From assembly GCF_021398735.1 (NCBI RefSeq), contig NZ_CP090349.1, forward strand, positions 1,556,501 to 1,620,500: 64,000 nucleotides of DNA, given 5' to 3'. The DNA comes from Methylobacterium oryzae (GTDB lineage: Bacteria > Pseudomonadota > Alphaproteobacteria > Rhizobiales > Beijerinckiaceae). The position numbers and the translations under genes were made by a program. The notes under the pieces are model-generated. The model did no database searches. It worked only from the letters and a program-made list of their open reading frames with translations, and had not been told where the DNA came from. Shown one piece after another: positions 28,518 to 38,605 of the stretch (within the stretch, counting starts at the first letter, position 1; each line of letters begins with the position of its first letter).

Positions 28518-29804
28518 ATGGCAGCGAGCATTTGGCAGATACCGGCCGGGGGCCTGCGCGTCCTCGCCGAGGGCCCGCGAACGGGCGACGGCCCCCACGC
28601 CCTGTCGGGGTTCCCGGCGGAGGTCGGGGCGCTGGCCGGCGCCCGCATCCTGCAGATCATCCCCGAACTCGATGCGGGCGGCGCCGAGCGTACCACCGTC
28701 GACGTCGCGGGCGGCCTCGCGGCCGTGGGCGCCCGCGCCCTGGTGGCGACCGAGGGCGGACGGCTCGTCGGCGAGTTGCAGGCCAAGGGCGGGCACTGGC
28801 TCCGATTCCCGGCCGCGTCGAAGAACCCGGCCTCGATGGCGGTGAACGTCCTGCGGCTGATGGCGCTCTGCCGCCGCGAGAAGGTGCAGATCATCCACGC
28901 CCGCTCCCGCGCGCCCGCCTGGGTCGCCCTCGGGGCGGCGCGCCGGCTCGGGCTCCCGTTCGTGACCACCTATCACGGCAGCTATTCCGGCCGGACCGGC
29001 GTGAAGGTCCTCTACAACTCGATCATGGCCCGCGGCGACGTGGTGATCGCCAACTCGCACTACACCGCGGACCTGATCCACCGGTTGCACGCCGAGCAGG
29101 CCGGCGACCGCGTGCGGGTCATCCACCGCGGCACCGACCTCGCGGTGTTCAACCCGGTGGCGGTCGGGGCCGCCCGGGTCGAGGCGCTGCGCCGGAGCTG
29201 GAACGTGGCGCCGCACGAGCGGGTGATCCTGCTGGCCGCCCGCCTCACGGCATGGAAGGGCCACCGCGTGCTGATCGAGGCCGCCGCGCGGATGCGCGAT
29301 CGCGGCGTCCCGGACCTGGCCGTGGTCCTCGCGGGGGACCCGCAGGGCCGCGCCGCCTACGAGCGCGAGCTCGACGCGCTGATCGCCGCGCGCGGGCTCG
29401 AGGGCATCGTCCGCAGGGTCGGGCACTGCACCGACATGCCGGCGGCCTTCCGCGCCGCATCGGTGGTGGCGGTGCCGTCCGTGGAGCCCGAGGCCTTCGG
29501 CCGCTCGGCCGTCGAGGCGCAGGCGCTCGGCGCACCCGTGGTCGTCTCGGATCTCGGAGCGGTGCCGGAGACGGTGCTGGCACCGCCCGAGACCCCCGCC
29601 GGCCAGCGCACCGGATGGCGCGTGCCGCCCGGCGACCCGGCCGCGCTCGCCGCCGCTCTGACCGAGGCCCTCTCTCTCGGCGCGAGCGCCCGCGACGCCC
29701 TCGGTCGGCGCAGCCGCGCGCATGTCGAGGCGCACTTCTCCCTGGAGCGGATGGTCGGCGACACGCTGGCGGTCTACGCCGAGCTGCTCGGCCGTTCGAC
29801 CTGA
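28518..29804 (+). CDS. Glycosyltransferase family 4
   Basis: The 428-residue GT-B enzyme has an N-terminal acceptor domain from about residue 38 (ARILQIIPELDAGGAERTTV) and a donor domain from about 225 with VILLAARLTAWKGHRVLIEA, VGHCTDMPAAFRAASVVAVPS and the conserved E-x7-E motif (PEAFGRSAVEAQALG). It probably adds a sugar to a cell-surface or lipid acceptor. No neighbouring polysaccharide genes point to its substrate. Confidence 0.9.
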   Translation: MAASIWQIPAGGLRVLAEGPRTGDGPHALSGFPAEVGALAGARILQIIPELDAGGAERTTVDVAGGLAAVGARALVATEGGRLVGELQAKGGHWLRFPAASKNPASMAVNVLRLMALCRREKVQIIHARSRAPAWVALGAARRLGLPFVTTYHGSYSGRTGVKVLYNSIMARGDVVIANSHYTADLIHRLHAEQAGDRVRVIHRGTDLAVFNPVAVGAARVEALRRSWNVAPHERVILLAARLTAWKGHRVLIEAAARMRDRGVPDLAVVLAGDPQGRAAYERELDALIAARGLEGIVRRVGHCTDMPAAFRAASVVAVPSVEPEAFGRSAVEAQALGAPVVVSDLGAVPETVLAPPETPAGQRTGWRVPPGDPAALAAALTEALSLGASARDALGRRSRAHVEAHFSLERMVGDTLAVYAELLGRST

Positions 29805-29983
29805 GGGCATCGGACTCGAATCGCGACGCGGCGGCCGATTATTTCCGGCGTCGCGATGGTAGCCGGTTGACTCTGGCCGCGGTTCCACCAACGTTGTATG
29901 TCCGGATGAGACCGGAGCGGCTGGCGGTCAGGAGATCTTCCTGAAGATCCGCCGTTTCGCCGTTGCAGCAGGAGACCTAAGCC

Positions 29984-30526
29984 ATTCGTAGACCGATGAG
30001 AGCCATGCCGGCCCCGCAGAAGGACGGGCCGCGCGCCAACCGCGACATTCGCGGTGTGCGGGAAGTGCAGCTGATCGACGACACCGGGCAGAACCGCGGC
30101 GTCGTTCCCTTCTTCGACGCCCTCAATCTGGCCGAGGAGGCCGGTCTCGATCTCGTGGAGATCGCGCCGAACTCCGTGCCGCCCGTCTGCAAGCTGCTCG
30201 ATTACGGGCGCTTCCGCTTCAACGAGCAGAAGAAGCAGAACGAGGCCCGCAAGCGGCAGAAGACCGTCGAGGTGAAGGAGATCAAGCTCCGCCCCGGCAT
30301 CGACAAGCACGACTACGACACCAAGATGAAGTCGGTGCACCGCTTCTTCGAGGAGGGCGACAAGGTCAAGGTGACCCTGCGCTTCCGCGGTCGTGAGATG
30401 GCTCACCAGGACATCGGTCTGCGCCTCCTGGAGCGCGTGAAGAGCGAGACCGCCGAGATCGCCAAGGTCGAGAGCGAGCCGATGCTCGAAGGCCGGCAGA
30501 TGATCATGATCCTCGCGCCGCGCTGA
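29984..30526 (+). CDS. infC: Translation initiation factor IF-3, AUU start
   Basis: A 180-residue factor that binds the 30S subunit and polices the start codon. N- and C-domains are intact ([40 protein letters not shown], and [20 protein letters not shown]). The start is set at the rare ATT at 29984 because GGAG at 29971-29974 is 9 bases upstream, whereas the in-frame ATG at 29996 is 21 bases away; the extra residues MRRP fit family N-termini. AUU starts let IF-3 repress its own synthesis. rpmI and rplT, which often follow infC, are 6 kb away on the other strand. Confidence 0.95.
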   Translation: MRRPMRAMPAPQKDGPRANRDIRGVREVQLIDDTGQNRGVVPFFDALNLAEEAGLDLVEIAPNSVPPVCKLLDYGRFRFNEQKKQNEARKRQKTVEVKEIKLRPGIDKHDYDTKMKSVHRFFEEGDKVKVTLRFRGREMAHQDIGLRLLERVKSETAEIAKVESEPMLEGRQMIMILAPR

Positions 30527-30555
30527 GCGGCCCGGATCCAGAGACGCGAGACCCG

Positions 30556-30582
30556 CGCCGCCTCCTCACCGGGGCGGCGTTT
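30556..30582 (+). terminator. Rho-independent terminator after infC
   Basis: CGCCGCC at 30556-30562 pairs with GGCGGCG at 30573-30579 and is followed by TTT. It lies 30 bases after the infC stop. Confidence 0.65.
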
Positions 30583-30652
30583 CGCGTACCGAGCCCTCGA
30601 ACAGCGGATCTTGAGGGGGGCTAAATCGCTTCCTGCTGATCACCGCACCACC

Positions 30653-30743
30653 GTCTCTGCGAGCGGAGCGAAGCCACCCAGTGTTGCGCTGCGCTGAGAG
30701 ACGTCCCGCTGACCTGGGTCGCTTCGCTACGCTCGCGATGACG
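30653..30743. repeat. Dispersed palindromic repeat, copy 1
   Basis: Left arm (30653-30681, with GCGAGCGGAGCGAAGC) and right arm (30713-30743, with GCTTCGCTACGCTCGCGATG) are imperfect inverted repeats of about 28 bases around a 31-base loop. Related units occur at 43045-43132 and 47411-47479. All three are intergenic. Confidence 0.75.
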
Positions 30744-30830
30744 AGGTCGAAGCGTCGGCCGAGATTCCGACGAGCCTTCGAGACGCGCCCGATCCTTCCA
30801 TGCGCGGCCACGGCAGTCTATGGGCAGGCC

Positions 30831-31616
30831 ATGGCTCTCGCTCCCGATGAGATCGAACGCTACGCCCGCCACCTCGTCCTCGCGGAGGTCGGCGGTCCCG
30901 GTCAGGCCCGGCTCAAGGCCGCCCGGATCCTCGTCGTCGGGGCGGGCGGCCTCGGCGCGCCGCTGATCCAGTACCTCGCCGCCGCGGGGATCGGCACGAT
31001 CGGCCTCGTCGACGACGACACGGTCTCCCTGTCGAACCTGCAGCGGCAGGTGATCCACGGGACGTCGGATCTCGGTCGGCTGAAGGTCGAGAGCGCGGCC
31101 GACGCGGTGGCGCGCCTCAACCCGCACGTGTCGGTGGTCCCGCACCCGTTCCGGATCGACGCGGACAACGCCGTCGACCTGATCGCCGGCTATGACCTCG
31201 TGGCGGATGGGTCCGACAATTTCGCCACGCGCTACGCGGTGTCGGACGCCTGCTTCCGGGCGCGTCGGCCGCTGGTGACCGCGGCTCTGGGCCGCTTCGA
31301 CGGCACGCTGACCACGATCCGGGCCCACGAGACGGGGCCCGACGGGACGCCGAACCCGACCTATCGCTGCCTCTTCCCGAACCCGCCGCCGCCCGGCAGT
31401 GTGCCCGCCTGCGCGGAGGCCGGCGTGCTCGGCGCGCTCGCCGGCGTCATGGGCTCGCTGATGGCCATGGAGGTGATCCGGGCCGTGGCGGGCTTCGGCG
31501 AGCCCCTCGTCGGGCGCCTCCTCATGGTCGACGCCCGCGCCATGCGGTTCGAGACCCTGAGCTACGGCTGGGATCCCGAGAACCCGCTCAGCGGCAGCGG
31601 CGCCTCAGCGGCCTAG
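30831..31616 (+). CDS. HesA/MoeB/ThiF family adenylyltransferase
   Basis: A 261-residue E1-like enzyme. The nucleotide-binding motif is [21 protein letters not shown] (residues 31-51), then [20 protein letters not shown] and [21 protein letters not shown]. Such proteins adenylate the C-terminus of a small sulphur-carrier protein. The CxxC zinc pairs of E. coli MoeB are missing, so the sub-family (MoeB, ThiF or other) stays open. No rhodanese domain. The 3' end overlaps the convergent SEC-C gene by 12 bases. No sulphur carrier gene is seen nearby. Confidence 0.88.
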   Translation: MALAPDEIERYARHLVLAEVGGPGQARLKAARILVVGAGGLGAPLIQYLAAAGIGTIGLVDDDTVSLSNLQRQVIHGTSDLGRLKVESAADAVARLNPHVSVVPHPFRIDADNAVDLIAGYDLVADGSDNFATRYAVSDACFRARRPLVTAALGRFDGTLTTIRAHETGPDGTPNPTYRCLFPNPPPPGSVPACAEAGVLGALAGVMGSLMAMEVIRAVAGFGEPLVGRLLMVDARAMRFETLSYGWDPENPLSGSGASAA

Positions 31617-32486
31617 GGGTTCCGGCGGCATCCAAGGCCCCTCCGCCTCCGCCTTGCCGAGGCAGCACTTCTTGAACTTCTTGCCCGAGCCGCAGGGGCA
31701 GGGATCGTTGCGGCCGACATCCTTGAACGGGTTGCGCTGCGGCTCGCCCGCGCCCTCCTCGGCCCAGTCGAGAGCCTCGACCGGATCGTCGAGGTAGCCG
31801 TACTGGTAGGGCCCGAGCCGGTCCCGGTCGTCCGGCTTGGTCTCGGCCTTGCGCAGGGCCTCCTTGAACCAGTCGGCGTCGCTGATCTCGTCGGTGAGCC
31901 GTCCGTCGGCGCGGGCCGCGGCCGCGCGGGGCGCGAGGTCCCGGAAGCCGAGATGCGCGATCGTCTCCTCCCAGCCGACCCAGGCCGGCCCGTCCTCCAC
32001 GGCGGCCTGCGCGTCGTCGAAACGGACCAGCAGGTCGTGCATCGCGGCCCGGTCGATCCGTCCCTCCAGGGTCAGGAAGGTGCAGGCGCACATCAGCGCC
32101 ATGCGCGCGTGATCGTCGACCGTGCTGTCCAGGATCAGGCGGAACAGCGGCTGCGGATCGCCGTCGAACAGGCTCGCCACGACCTTGGCCAGCGTCGCCG
32201 TGACGGCGTCCCCCAGCACCGCGTCGAGGGTCTCCTCATCGTGCCGGAGCAGCCTGAGGAGCGGCGCGAGGGCGCGCGTGTCCCGGGCATGGGCCATGAC
32301 GTGCAGGCCCCAGAACAGGAGGTTCGTCTCCTCCGCTGCCAGCTCGCGCCCGTCGGCGGCCGCCTCCAGCAGCGGCAGCGTCGCCTCCGCGACGGCGGCG
32401 GGGTGGTTCAGGGCCTCCCGCAACGCCGCCTTCGGCCGGTACTCGGCCGCCGCGAGGTCGTCGATGAGCAGGGCGATCCGGTCCAT
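31605..32486 (-). CDS. DUF1186-like protein with SEC-C zinc motif
   Basis: The 293-residue protein has a helical HEAT-like N-terminal region (about 1-220, [37 protein letters not shown]), and near the C-terminus a SEC-C motif [18 protein letters not shown]. That motif binds zinc, as in SecA. DUF1186 proteins are cytoplasmic with unknown role. It follows pheT by only 9 bases, so it is probably the last gene of the rpmI-rplT-pheS-pheT transcript. Confidence 0.85.
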   Translation of the reverse strand: MDRIALLIDDLAAAEYRPKAALREALNHPAAVAEATLPLLEAAADGRELAAEETNLLFWGLHVMAHARDTRALAPLLRLLRHDEETLDAVLGDAVTATLAKVVASLFDGDPQPLFRLILDSTVDDHARMALMCACTFLTLEGRIDRAAMHDLLVRFDDAQAAVEDGPAWVGWEETIAHLGFRDLAPRAAAARADGRLTDEISDADWFKEALRKAETKPDDRDRLGPYQYGYLDDPVEALDWAEEGAGEPQRNPFKDVGRNDPCPCGSGKKFKKCCLGKAEAEGPWMPPEPLGR

Positions 32487-32495
32487 GGCGGCGCC

Positions 32496-34922
32496 TCAGG
32501 CCCGGAGCGTCGCGCCCGTCTTGCGGGTGACCTCGGCGACGATCCTGGCGCTCACCGCCTCGATCTCCGCGTCGGTCAGGGTCCGCTCGACGGGCTGGAG
32601 ACGCACCGCGATCGCCACCGACTTCGCGCCGTCCGGCACGCCCGGCCCCTCGTAGAGGTCGAACACATCGACACCCGTCACCAGCTTGCGCTCGGCGTTC
32701 TGGGCGGCCTTGACGATGTCACCCGCCGGCACGTCGCGGCCGACCACGAAGGCGAAGTCCCGCGACAGCGGCTGGAATTCCGACAGTGCCAGGGCGGCTT
32801 TGGCCTTGGTCGGCTTGAGCTTGGGCAGGGGCAGGGCGTCGAGGACGATCTCGAAGGCCACGAGCGTTCCCTTCAGGTCGAGGGCCTGTAGCGTTCGCGG
32901 ATGCACCTCCCCGAACCAGCCGATCTCCGTCTTCGGACCGAAACGCAGCGTGCCGGAGCGGCCGGGATGCAGCCAGGACGGGCCGCCGGGCGTGATCTGG
33001 AGGCCGCCGGTCGGCACGACCAGGCTGCCGAGCAACGCGATGGCGTCCGCCTTGGCGTCGAACGCGTCGACGGTCGCCGCCGTGCCGTCCCAGTGCCGCC
33101 CGGCGCCGGCCAGGGTCGCGCCGCCGCGGCGGACCGCCGCCGCGCGGACGGTCTGGCCTTCCGGTACGTCCGAGGCGAAGCACTGGCCGACCTCGAACAG
33201 GGCGGCGTCCGGGTAGCCGCGGTCGGCATTGCGTTGCGCCGCGCGCAGGAGGCCCGGCACCAGGCTCGGCCGCATGTCGGACAGCTCCGAGGCGATCGGG
33301 TTGGCTAGCACCAGGTCGGCCCCGCCGCCGCCGAACAGGACGGCGTCGTCGTGCGGCACGAACGACCACGTGACCGCCTCCATGAGGCCGCGGCTCGCCA
33401 GGGCGCGCTTGGCGAGGCGGGTCCGCTTCTGCATCACGGTGAGCAGCGGGCGGCCGATCCCGGCGAGCGGCGGCAGGGGCTCGGCCGCGATCCGGTCGAG
33501 CCCGGCGATGCGGACGACCTCCTCGACGAGGTCGGCCTTGCCCTCGACGTCGGGCCGCCAGGACGGGGGCAGCACCGTCACCCGGTCCCCGGTGCCGGAG
33601 ACGTGGAAGCCCAGCGTCTCGAGGATCTGCTGCATCTCGGTGCGTGGCACGTCCAGTCCGGCGAGGCGGCGGACCTCGGTCCAAGGGAAGTCGATGCTGC
33701 GCCGGGATTCGGGCGGCGCGCCGGCGACGTGCGCCTCGGTCGGCGTTCCGCCGCAGAGATCGACCACCAGCCGCGTCGCGAGGTCGAGGCCGGGAACCGT
33801 GAAGGCCGGGTCGACGCCCCGCTCGAAGCGGTAGCGCGCGTCGGTGATGATGCCGAGCCGTCGGCCCGACTGGGCGATGTTGGTCGGGTCCCACAGGGCC
33901 GACTCGATCAGCACGTCCACGGTGCCGGCGTCGCAGCCCGACGCCTCGCCGCCCATGATGCCGGCGATGGATTCGACGCCGTTCGCGTCGGCGATCACCA
34001 CGGTGTCGTCGGTCAGCGTGTGGGTCCGGCCGTCGAGGGCGCGCAGGCTCTCGCCCGCCCGCGCCCGCCGCACGGTCAGCGTGCCGGCGACTTTGGCAGC
34101 GTCGAAGACGTGCAGTGGCCGCCCGCGGTCGAAGGTGACGTAGTTGGTGATGTCGACGAGACTGTTGATCGGCCGCAGGCCGATGGCGCGCAGCCGGGCC
34201 TGCATCCAGGCCGGCGACGGGCCGTTCCGGACGCCGCGCACGAGCCGCAGGGCGAACATCGGGGCGAGGTGCCGGTCGGCCGGATCGAGGGCGAGCTCGA
34301 CCGCGACCGCGACCGGGCAGGGACCCTCGCCGCGCAGGCCCGGCAGCGTCTCGCCCTTGAGCGTGCCGAGGCCGGCCGCCGCGAGGTCGCGGGCGATGCC
34401 GTGGACGGAGGTGCAGTCCGGACGGTTCGGCGTCAGGTTGATCTCGATGACCGGATCGTCGAGCCCGGCGTAGAGCGCGTAGGCCTGGCCGACCGGCGCG
34501 TCGGTCGGGAGTTCCAGGATGCCGTCGTGGTCGTCGCCGAGGCCGAGCTCGGCGCCCGAGCACAGCATGCCGTGGCTCTCGACGCCGCGGATCGTGCCCA
34601 CCGACAGGGTGATGTTCTTGCCCGGGACGTAGGTGCCGGGCGGCGCGAAGACCGAGACGAGGTCGGCCCGGGCGTTCGGGGCGCCGCACACCACCTGCAC
34701 GGGGGTGCCCGTGCCGGTGTCGACCGTGCAGACCCGGAGCCGGTCGGCGTTCGGGTGCTGCTCGGCCGTCAGGATCCGGGCGATCACGTAGGGCCTGAGC
34801 GCGGCGGCCTTGTCCTCGACGCCCTCCACCTCAAGGCCGATCCGCGTGAGCGTCTCGGCGACGGTGTCGAGGGAGGCCTCGGTGTCGAGGTGGTCCTTGA
34901 GCCAGGAGAGGGTGAATTTCAT
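32496..34922 (-). CDS. pheT: Phenylalanyl-tRNA synthetase beta subunit
   Basis: An 808-residue beta subunit. An N-terminal tRNA-binding (EMAP-like) domain spans about 40-150 ([20 protein letters not shown]), then the B3/B4 editing domain ([21 protein letters not shown]), B5 domain, and a C-terminal FDX-ACB anticodon-binding domain ([15 protein letters not shown]). The length is that of a standard bacterial PheT. It pairs with PheS to form the alpha2-beta2 enzyme and starts 67 bases after the pheS stop. Confidence 0.98.
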   Translation of the reverse strand: MKFTLSWLKDHLDTEASLDTVAETLTRIGLEVEGVEDKAAALRPYVIARILTAEQHPNADRLRVCTVDTGTGTPVQVVCGAPNARADLVSVFAPPGTYVPGKNITLSVGTIRGVESHGMLCSGAELGLGDDHDGILELPTDAPVGQAYALYAGLDDPVIEINLTPNRPDCTSVHGIARDLAAAGLGTLKGETLPGLRGEGPCPVAVAVELALDPADRHLAPMFALRLVRGVRNGPSPAWMQARLRAIGLRPINSLVDITNYVTFDRGRPLHVFDAAKVAGTLTVRRARAGESLRALDGRTHTLTDDTVVIADANGVESIAGIMGGEASGCDAGTVDVLIESALWDPTNIAQSGRRLGIITDARYRFERGVDPAFTVPGLDLATRLVVDLCGGTPTEAHVAGAPPESRRSIDFPWTEVRRLAGLDVPRTEMQQILETLGFHVSGTGDRVTVLPPSWRPDVEGKADLVEEVVRIAGLDRIAAEPLPPLAGIGRPLLTVMQKRTRLAKRALASRGLMEAVTWSFVPHDDAVLFGGGGADLVLANPIASELSDMRPSLVPGLLRAAQRNADRGYPDAALFEVGQCFASDVPEGQTVRAAAVRRGGATLAGAGRHWDGTAATVDAFDAKADAIALLGSLVVPTGGLQITPGGPSWLHPGRSGTLRFGPKTEIGWFGEVHPRTLQALDLKGTLVAFEIVLDALPLPKLKPTKAKAALALSEFQPLSRDFAFVVGRDVPAGDIVKAAQNAERKLVTGVDVFDLYEGPGVPDGAKSVAIAVRLQPVERTLTDAEIEAVSARIVAEVTRKTGATLRA

Positions 34923-34989
34923 GATGGACCTTCGAGAGCCCGGTATCGGCTCGACCGTCGGAGGAACAGGATCGCGGGGCCGGGGCGGC

Positions 34990-36072
34990 TCAGCTCGTGA
35001 GGCCGCCCACGAGGCTCGGCACGTCGAGCGGGCGGAAGCCGTAATGGTCGAGCCAGCGGACGTCGGCCTCGAAGAACGGGCGCAGGTCCGGCATGCCGTA
35101 TTTCAGCATGGCGATGCGGTCGATGCCGACACCGAAGGCGAAGCCCTGCACGGCGTCCGGGTCGAGCCCGCAATTGCGCAGCACGTTCGGGTGGACCATC
35201 CCGCAGCCCAGGATCTCCAGCCAGTCGTCCCCCTCGCCGAAGCGGATCTCGCCGCCCTTGCGCGAGCACTGGATGTCGACCTCGGCGGAGGGCTCGGTGA
35301 AGGGGAAGAAGGACGGGCGGAAGCGCATCTTCACGCCGTCGACCTCGAAGAACGCCTTGCAGAACTCCTCCAGCACCCATTTCAGGTTGGCGATGTTGGC
35401 CGCCTTGTCGATCACCAGCCCCTCGACTTGGTGAAACATCGGCGTGTGGGTCTGGTCGGAATCGTGCCGGTAGGTCCGCCCCGGGATGATCACGCGGATC
35501 GGTGGCGTCTGCGCCCGCATGGTCCGGACCTGTACAGGCGAGGTGTGGGTGCGCAGCACCTTGCGCTGCCCGTCGCGGTCGGGCGCCAGGAAGAAGGTGT
35601 CGTGCATCTCGCGGGCCGGGTGGCCGGGCGGGAAGTTGAGCGCCGTGAAGTTCAGCTCGTCCGTCTCGATGTCCGGACCCTCGGCGACCGCGAAGCCCAT
35701 GTCGGCGAAGATCGCGGTGATCTCGTCGATCACCTGGGAGATCGGGTGGATCCGGCCGCGCACCTCGGGGGCCTCGCGGACCGGCAGGGTCACGTCGACC
35801 CGCTCGGAGGCGAGGCGGGCCTCCAGGGCGGCCTCGGCGAGTTCGGTCTTGCGGGCGGTGACGGCGCCCTGGACCCGGTCGCGCAGCCCGTTGATCAGGG
35901 GCCCGCGCTCCTTGCGCTCGTCCGGCGTCATCGACCCGAGCGTCTTCAGCAGATCCGAGACGCTGCCCTTCTTGCCGAGCGCGGCGACGCGGACCGCGTC
36001 GAGGGTGGCCTCGTCGGAGGCCGCGCTCACCTGGGCCAGGAGGTCGCGTTCCAGGGTGTCGAGATCGGTCAT
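34990..36072 (-). CDS. pheS: Phenylalanyl-tRNA synthetase alpha subunit
   Basis: A 360-residue class II synthetase subunit. An N-terminal coiled coil (about 1-85) is followed by the catalytic domain with motif 2 ([20 protein letters not shown]), the phenylalanine pocket ([19 protein letters not shown]) and motif 3 ([19 protein letters not shown]). The start at 36072 was chosen over an upstream ATG because the protein normally begins with the coiled coil. It is the third gene of the rpmI-rplT-pheS-pheT order. A strong hairpin lies 102 bases upstream. Confidence 0.98.
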   Translation of the reverse strand: MTDLDTLERDLLAQVSAASDEATLDAVRVAALGKKGSVSDLLKTLGSMTPDERKERGPLINGLRDRVQGAVTARKTELAEAALEARLASERVDVTLPVREAPEVRGRIHPISQVIDEITAIFADMGFAVAEGPDIETDELNFTALNFPPGHPAREMHDTFFLAPDRDGQRKVLRTHTSPVQVRTMRAQTPPIRVIIPGRTYRHDSDQTHTPMFHQVEGLVIDKAANIANLKWVLEEFCKAFFEVDGVKMRFRPSFFPFTEPSAEVDIQCSRKGGEIRFGEGDDWLEILGCGMVHPNVLRNCGLDPDAVQGFAFGVGIDRIAMLKYGMPDLRPFFEADVRWLDHYGFRPLDVPSLVGGLTS

Positions 36073-36173
36073 CGCTGTCTTCGAGCAGGGTTGGCGGAGT
36101 CGGCCGTCGGGCCGTGCTCTCGCGCGTTGCGGGCGCCGGCGCAAGCGCGAGGCGCGGGACCTCGTAAACGACG

Positions 36174-36203
36174 AAGGCGCGGCTCCCTGGGGAACCGCGC
36201 CTT
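36174..36203 (-). terminator. Strong hairpin between rplT and pheS
   Basis: AAGGCGCGG (36174-36182) is the exact inverse of CCGCGCCTT (36195-36203), with further pairing in the loop. Reading leftwards, it follows the rplT stop by about 25 bases and is followed by CGTCGTTT. It can end the ribosomal transcript or attenuate pheST. No phenylalanine-rich leader peptide is visible. Confidence 0.65.
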
Positions 36204-36228
36204 CCGTCCGTCTCGCCTCAGGCCTGGA

Positions 36229-36606
36229 TCAGGCGGCCTTGGCGGTGTTCTGCGGCAGCGCGGCCTTCGCCTTCTCGACGACGGCGGCGAAGCTCGCCGG
36301 CTCGTGGATCGCCAGCTCCGACAGGGCCTTGCGGTCGACGACGATGCCCGACTTCGCCAGGCCGTCGATGAAGCGCGAGTATGTCAGGCCGTGCTCGCGG
36401 ACCGCCGCGTTGAGGCGCTGGATCCAGAGGGCGCGGAACGTGCGCTTCTTGTTCTTGCGGTCGCGGTAGGCATACTGCATGCCCTTCTCGACCGCCTGCT
36501 TGGCGATGCGGATCGTATTTTTGCGCCGGCCGTAATAGCCCTTGGCGGCCTTCAGAACCTTCTTGTGCTTCGCGTGACTGGTCACGCCGCGCTTGACGCG
36601 GGCCAT
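36229..36606 (-). CDS. rplT: 50S ribosomal protein L20
   Basis: A 125-residue, very basic protein with the family sequence [20 protein letters not shown] and [20 protein letters not shown], then [20 protein letters not shown]. It binds 23S rRNA early in assembly. It follows rpmI after 51 bases, the usual bacterial pairing. The last residues (PQNTAKAA) are a short alphaproteobacterial tail. Confidence 0.99.
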   Translation of the reverse strand: MARVKRGVTSHAKHKKVLKAAKGYYGRRKNTIRIAKQAVEKGMQYAYRDRKNKKRTFRALWIQRLNAAVREHGLTYSRFIDGLAKSGIVVDRKALSELAIHEPASFAAVVEKAKAALPQNTAKAA

Positions 36607-36657
36607 CGGTTATCTCCTGGATTCGACGAAAGACAGTGGCAACGGGTGTTGAAGGAC

Positions 36658-36861
36658 TTACCGCGCGTTCGGCAGGAAGTACTTCTTCACGTTGGCGGCA
36701 TCGCCCTCGAACAGGGTCGTGGTGCCGCGCAGGTTGCGGATCTGCTTGGTCGTCCGCTTGATCATCCCGTGGCGCTTGCCGGCCTGGGCGTACATCACCT
36801 TGCCGGTGCCGGTGATCTTGAAGCGCTTCTTCGCGCCCGATTTCGTCTTCAACTTGGGCAT
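36658..36861 (-). CDS. rpmI: 50S ribosomal protein L35
   Basis: A 67-residue protein beginning [20 protein letters not shown] and ending FLPNAR. The start at 36861 is certain because L35 always begins MPKxKT. It is the first gene of the rpmI-rplT-pheS-pheT group, separated from infC. Confidence 0.99.
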
Positions 36862-37326
36862 TTGGCTCTCCGTTGCGCGAAATGATCCCGGACCGACCCG
36901 GGAGGATCGGATGGGGTTCGCGCGCTGATGCTTCTGGTGGAGCAGCACGAGCCGCCACGGCAGCCCTATCGGCCGGGCGGTTCGACGCGGGGCGGCTTAT
37001 GACAGAAAGCTGACGCGGCGGCAACGCCCGCGGATCGGAGCACGAGATCGAGATCCGGGGGAACGCGTCGCCGGGCTCCGGCGTATCGAGCCCTGGGACC
37101 GGGCCCCTCTGCACACACCCGCGCCGGCGAGCCGGCAACGGCGGGGCAGCGGCCGTTTCGCCCGTGCTGATTCGGAGGAATTCGGGGACGGCTTGCGCGC
37201 CGCACAAAACGGCGAGGGACAGCGGGTGCGCCAGGAACCATAACCTTAGCCGTCGGTTTCATTCATGTCCCGCTCAGGCCGGCAGGGTTAGACCCCCCGT
37301 CAAATTGGCCAACCAGGAGACACTTC
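36862..37326. other. Divergent intergenic region rpmI / glycosyltransferase
   Basis: A 465-base gap that must hold promoters for rpmI (leftwards) and for the glycosyltransferase (rightwards). No ORF here resembles a protein. Near 37235-37262 an AT-richer stretch (ACCATAACCTTAGCC) is the best place for a promoter of the right-hand gene. No known RNA element was recognised. Confidence 0.4.
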
Positions 37327-38457
37327 GTGCGCATTGCCCAGATCGCTCCGTTGTCGGAGGCCGTCCCTCCGAAGTTCTACGGCGGCACCGAGCGCGTCGT
37401 CAGCTGGATTACAGAGGAACTGGTTCGCCAGGGCCACGAAGTCACGCTGTTCGCGAGCGGTGACTCCGAGACGACTGCCAAGCTCGCGGCCTGCACGCCC
37501 GAAGGCCTCCGCCTGCTCGGCTACCGGGATCACACGGCCAGCCACCTGGCGATGCTGCATCAGGTGCACCGCCGCGCGCACGAGTTCGACATCCTGCACT
37601 TCCACATCGACCTGCTTCAGTACCCGATGTTCGAGGATCTGAACCATAAGTGCATCACCACGATGCACGGTCGCCTGGACGTGCCGGACTTCATGCCGGT
37701 CTACCGCACCTTCACGGGCATGCCGCTGGTCTCGATCTCGGACAACCAGCGCCTGCCCATGCCGCCGACCTCGAACTGGCTGGCGACGATCCATCACGGC
37801 CTGCCGGCCGAGAACTGCCCGTACTACCCGGACGCCAAGGGCGGCTACCTAGCCTTCCTCGGCCGGATCTCGCCCGAGAAGCGGCCCGACCGCGCGATCG
37901 AGATGGCGATCCGTTCCGGCACGCCCCTTAAGATCGCCGCCAAGGTCGACAAGGCCGACCAGGATTACTGGGACGAAGTCATCGAGCCGATGATCCATCA
38001 CCCGCTGATCGAGTACATCGGCGAGATCAACGAGGAGCAGAAGAAGGACTTTCTCGGCAATGCCCTGGCGCTCGCCTTCCCGATCGATTGGCCCGAGCCC
38101 TTCGGCCTCGTGATGATCGAGGCGATGTCGGCCGGCACCCCGGTGATCGCGTTCCGGAACGGCTCCGTGCCGGAGGTCATCAAGGACGGCGTGGGCGGCG
38201 TTCTCTGCGAGAACATGGACGACGCCGTGGCCGCGGTCGCCAAGGTCAAGACCATGAGCCGCGCCGGCGTGCGCCGCCACTTCGAGAGCGCCTTCACCGC
38301 CGAGTGCATGGTGAAGAAGTACGTCGCCGCCTACGAGGACCTGCTCGCCCGCGGCGCCGACGTGATCAAGCTGCCGAAGTCCGGCTTCATGCCGCAGTAC
38401 GGCGAGGTCAACGGCTCCGCGCGTCCGGCGATCCCGGTCGCCGCCATGCCGGCCTGA
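37327..38457 (+). CDS. Glycosyltransferase family 4
   Basis: A 376-residue GT-B protein opening MRIAQIAPLSEAVPPKFYGG (GTG start with CAGGAGA 8 bases before). The donor domain includes YLAFLGRISPEKRPDRAIEM and FPIDWPEPFGLVMIEAMSAGTPVIAF (E-x7-E motif). Family members often stand beside glycogen-debranching-like enzymes, as here: the amylo-alpha-1,6-glucosidase gene follows on the same strand. It may act in a stress-related glucan or disaccharide pathway, but the product cannot be named from sequence. Confidence 0.9.
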   Translation: MRIAQIAPLSEAVPPKFYGGTERVVSWITEELVRQGHEVTLFASGDSETTAKLAACTPEGLRLLGYRDHTASHLAMLHQVHRRAHEFDILHFHIDLLQYPMFEDLNHKCITTMHGRLDVPDFMPVYRTFTGMPLVSISDNQRLPMPPTSNWLATIHHGLPAENCPYYPDAKGGYLAFLGRISPEKRPDRAIEMAIRSGTPLKIAAKVDKADQDYWDEVIEPMIHHPLIEYIGEINEEQKKDFLGNALALAFPIDWPEPFGLVMIEAMSAGTPVIAFRNGSVPEVIKDGVGGVLCENMDDAVAAVAKVKTMSRAGVRRHFESAFTAECMVKKYVAAYEDLLARGADVIKLPKSGFMPQYGEVNGSARPAIPVAAMPA

Positions 38458-38532
38458 AAGCAGGAACCGGGCTTGCGAGGCGGGGCCGGCTCGGCCTAGC
38501 GTCTTAAAGGCGACTCATCCGTAGGGTGAACA

Positions 38533-38565
38533 AGGGCTGCTGCATCGAAGGGATGCAGCAGCCCT
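38533..38565. terminator. Perfect 14-bp hairpin between the glycosyltransferase and glucosidase genes
   Basis: AGGGCTGCTGCATC (38533-38546) is followed after a 5-base loop by its exact inverse GATGCAGCAGCCCT (38552-38565). No U-run follows, so it could be a weak terminator, an mRNA stabiliser or an attenuator in front of the next gene. Confidence 0.6.
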
Positions 38566-38605
38566 CTCGATTCGCACCCCTCACTTGCACCCGGAGATGC
38601 CCTGC

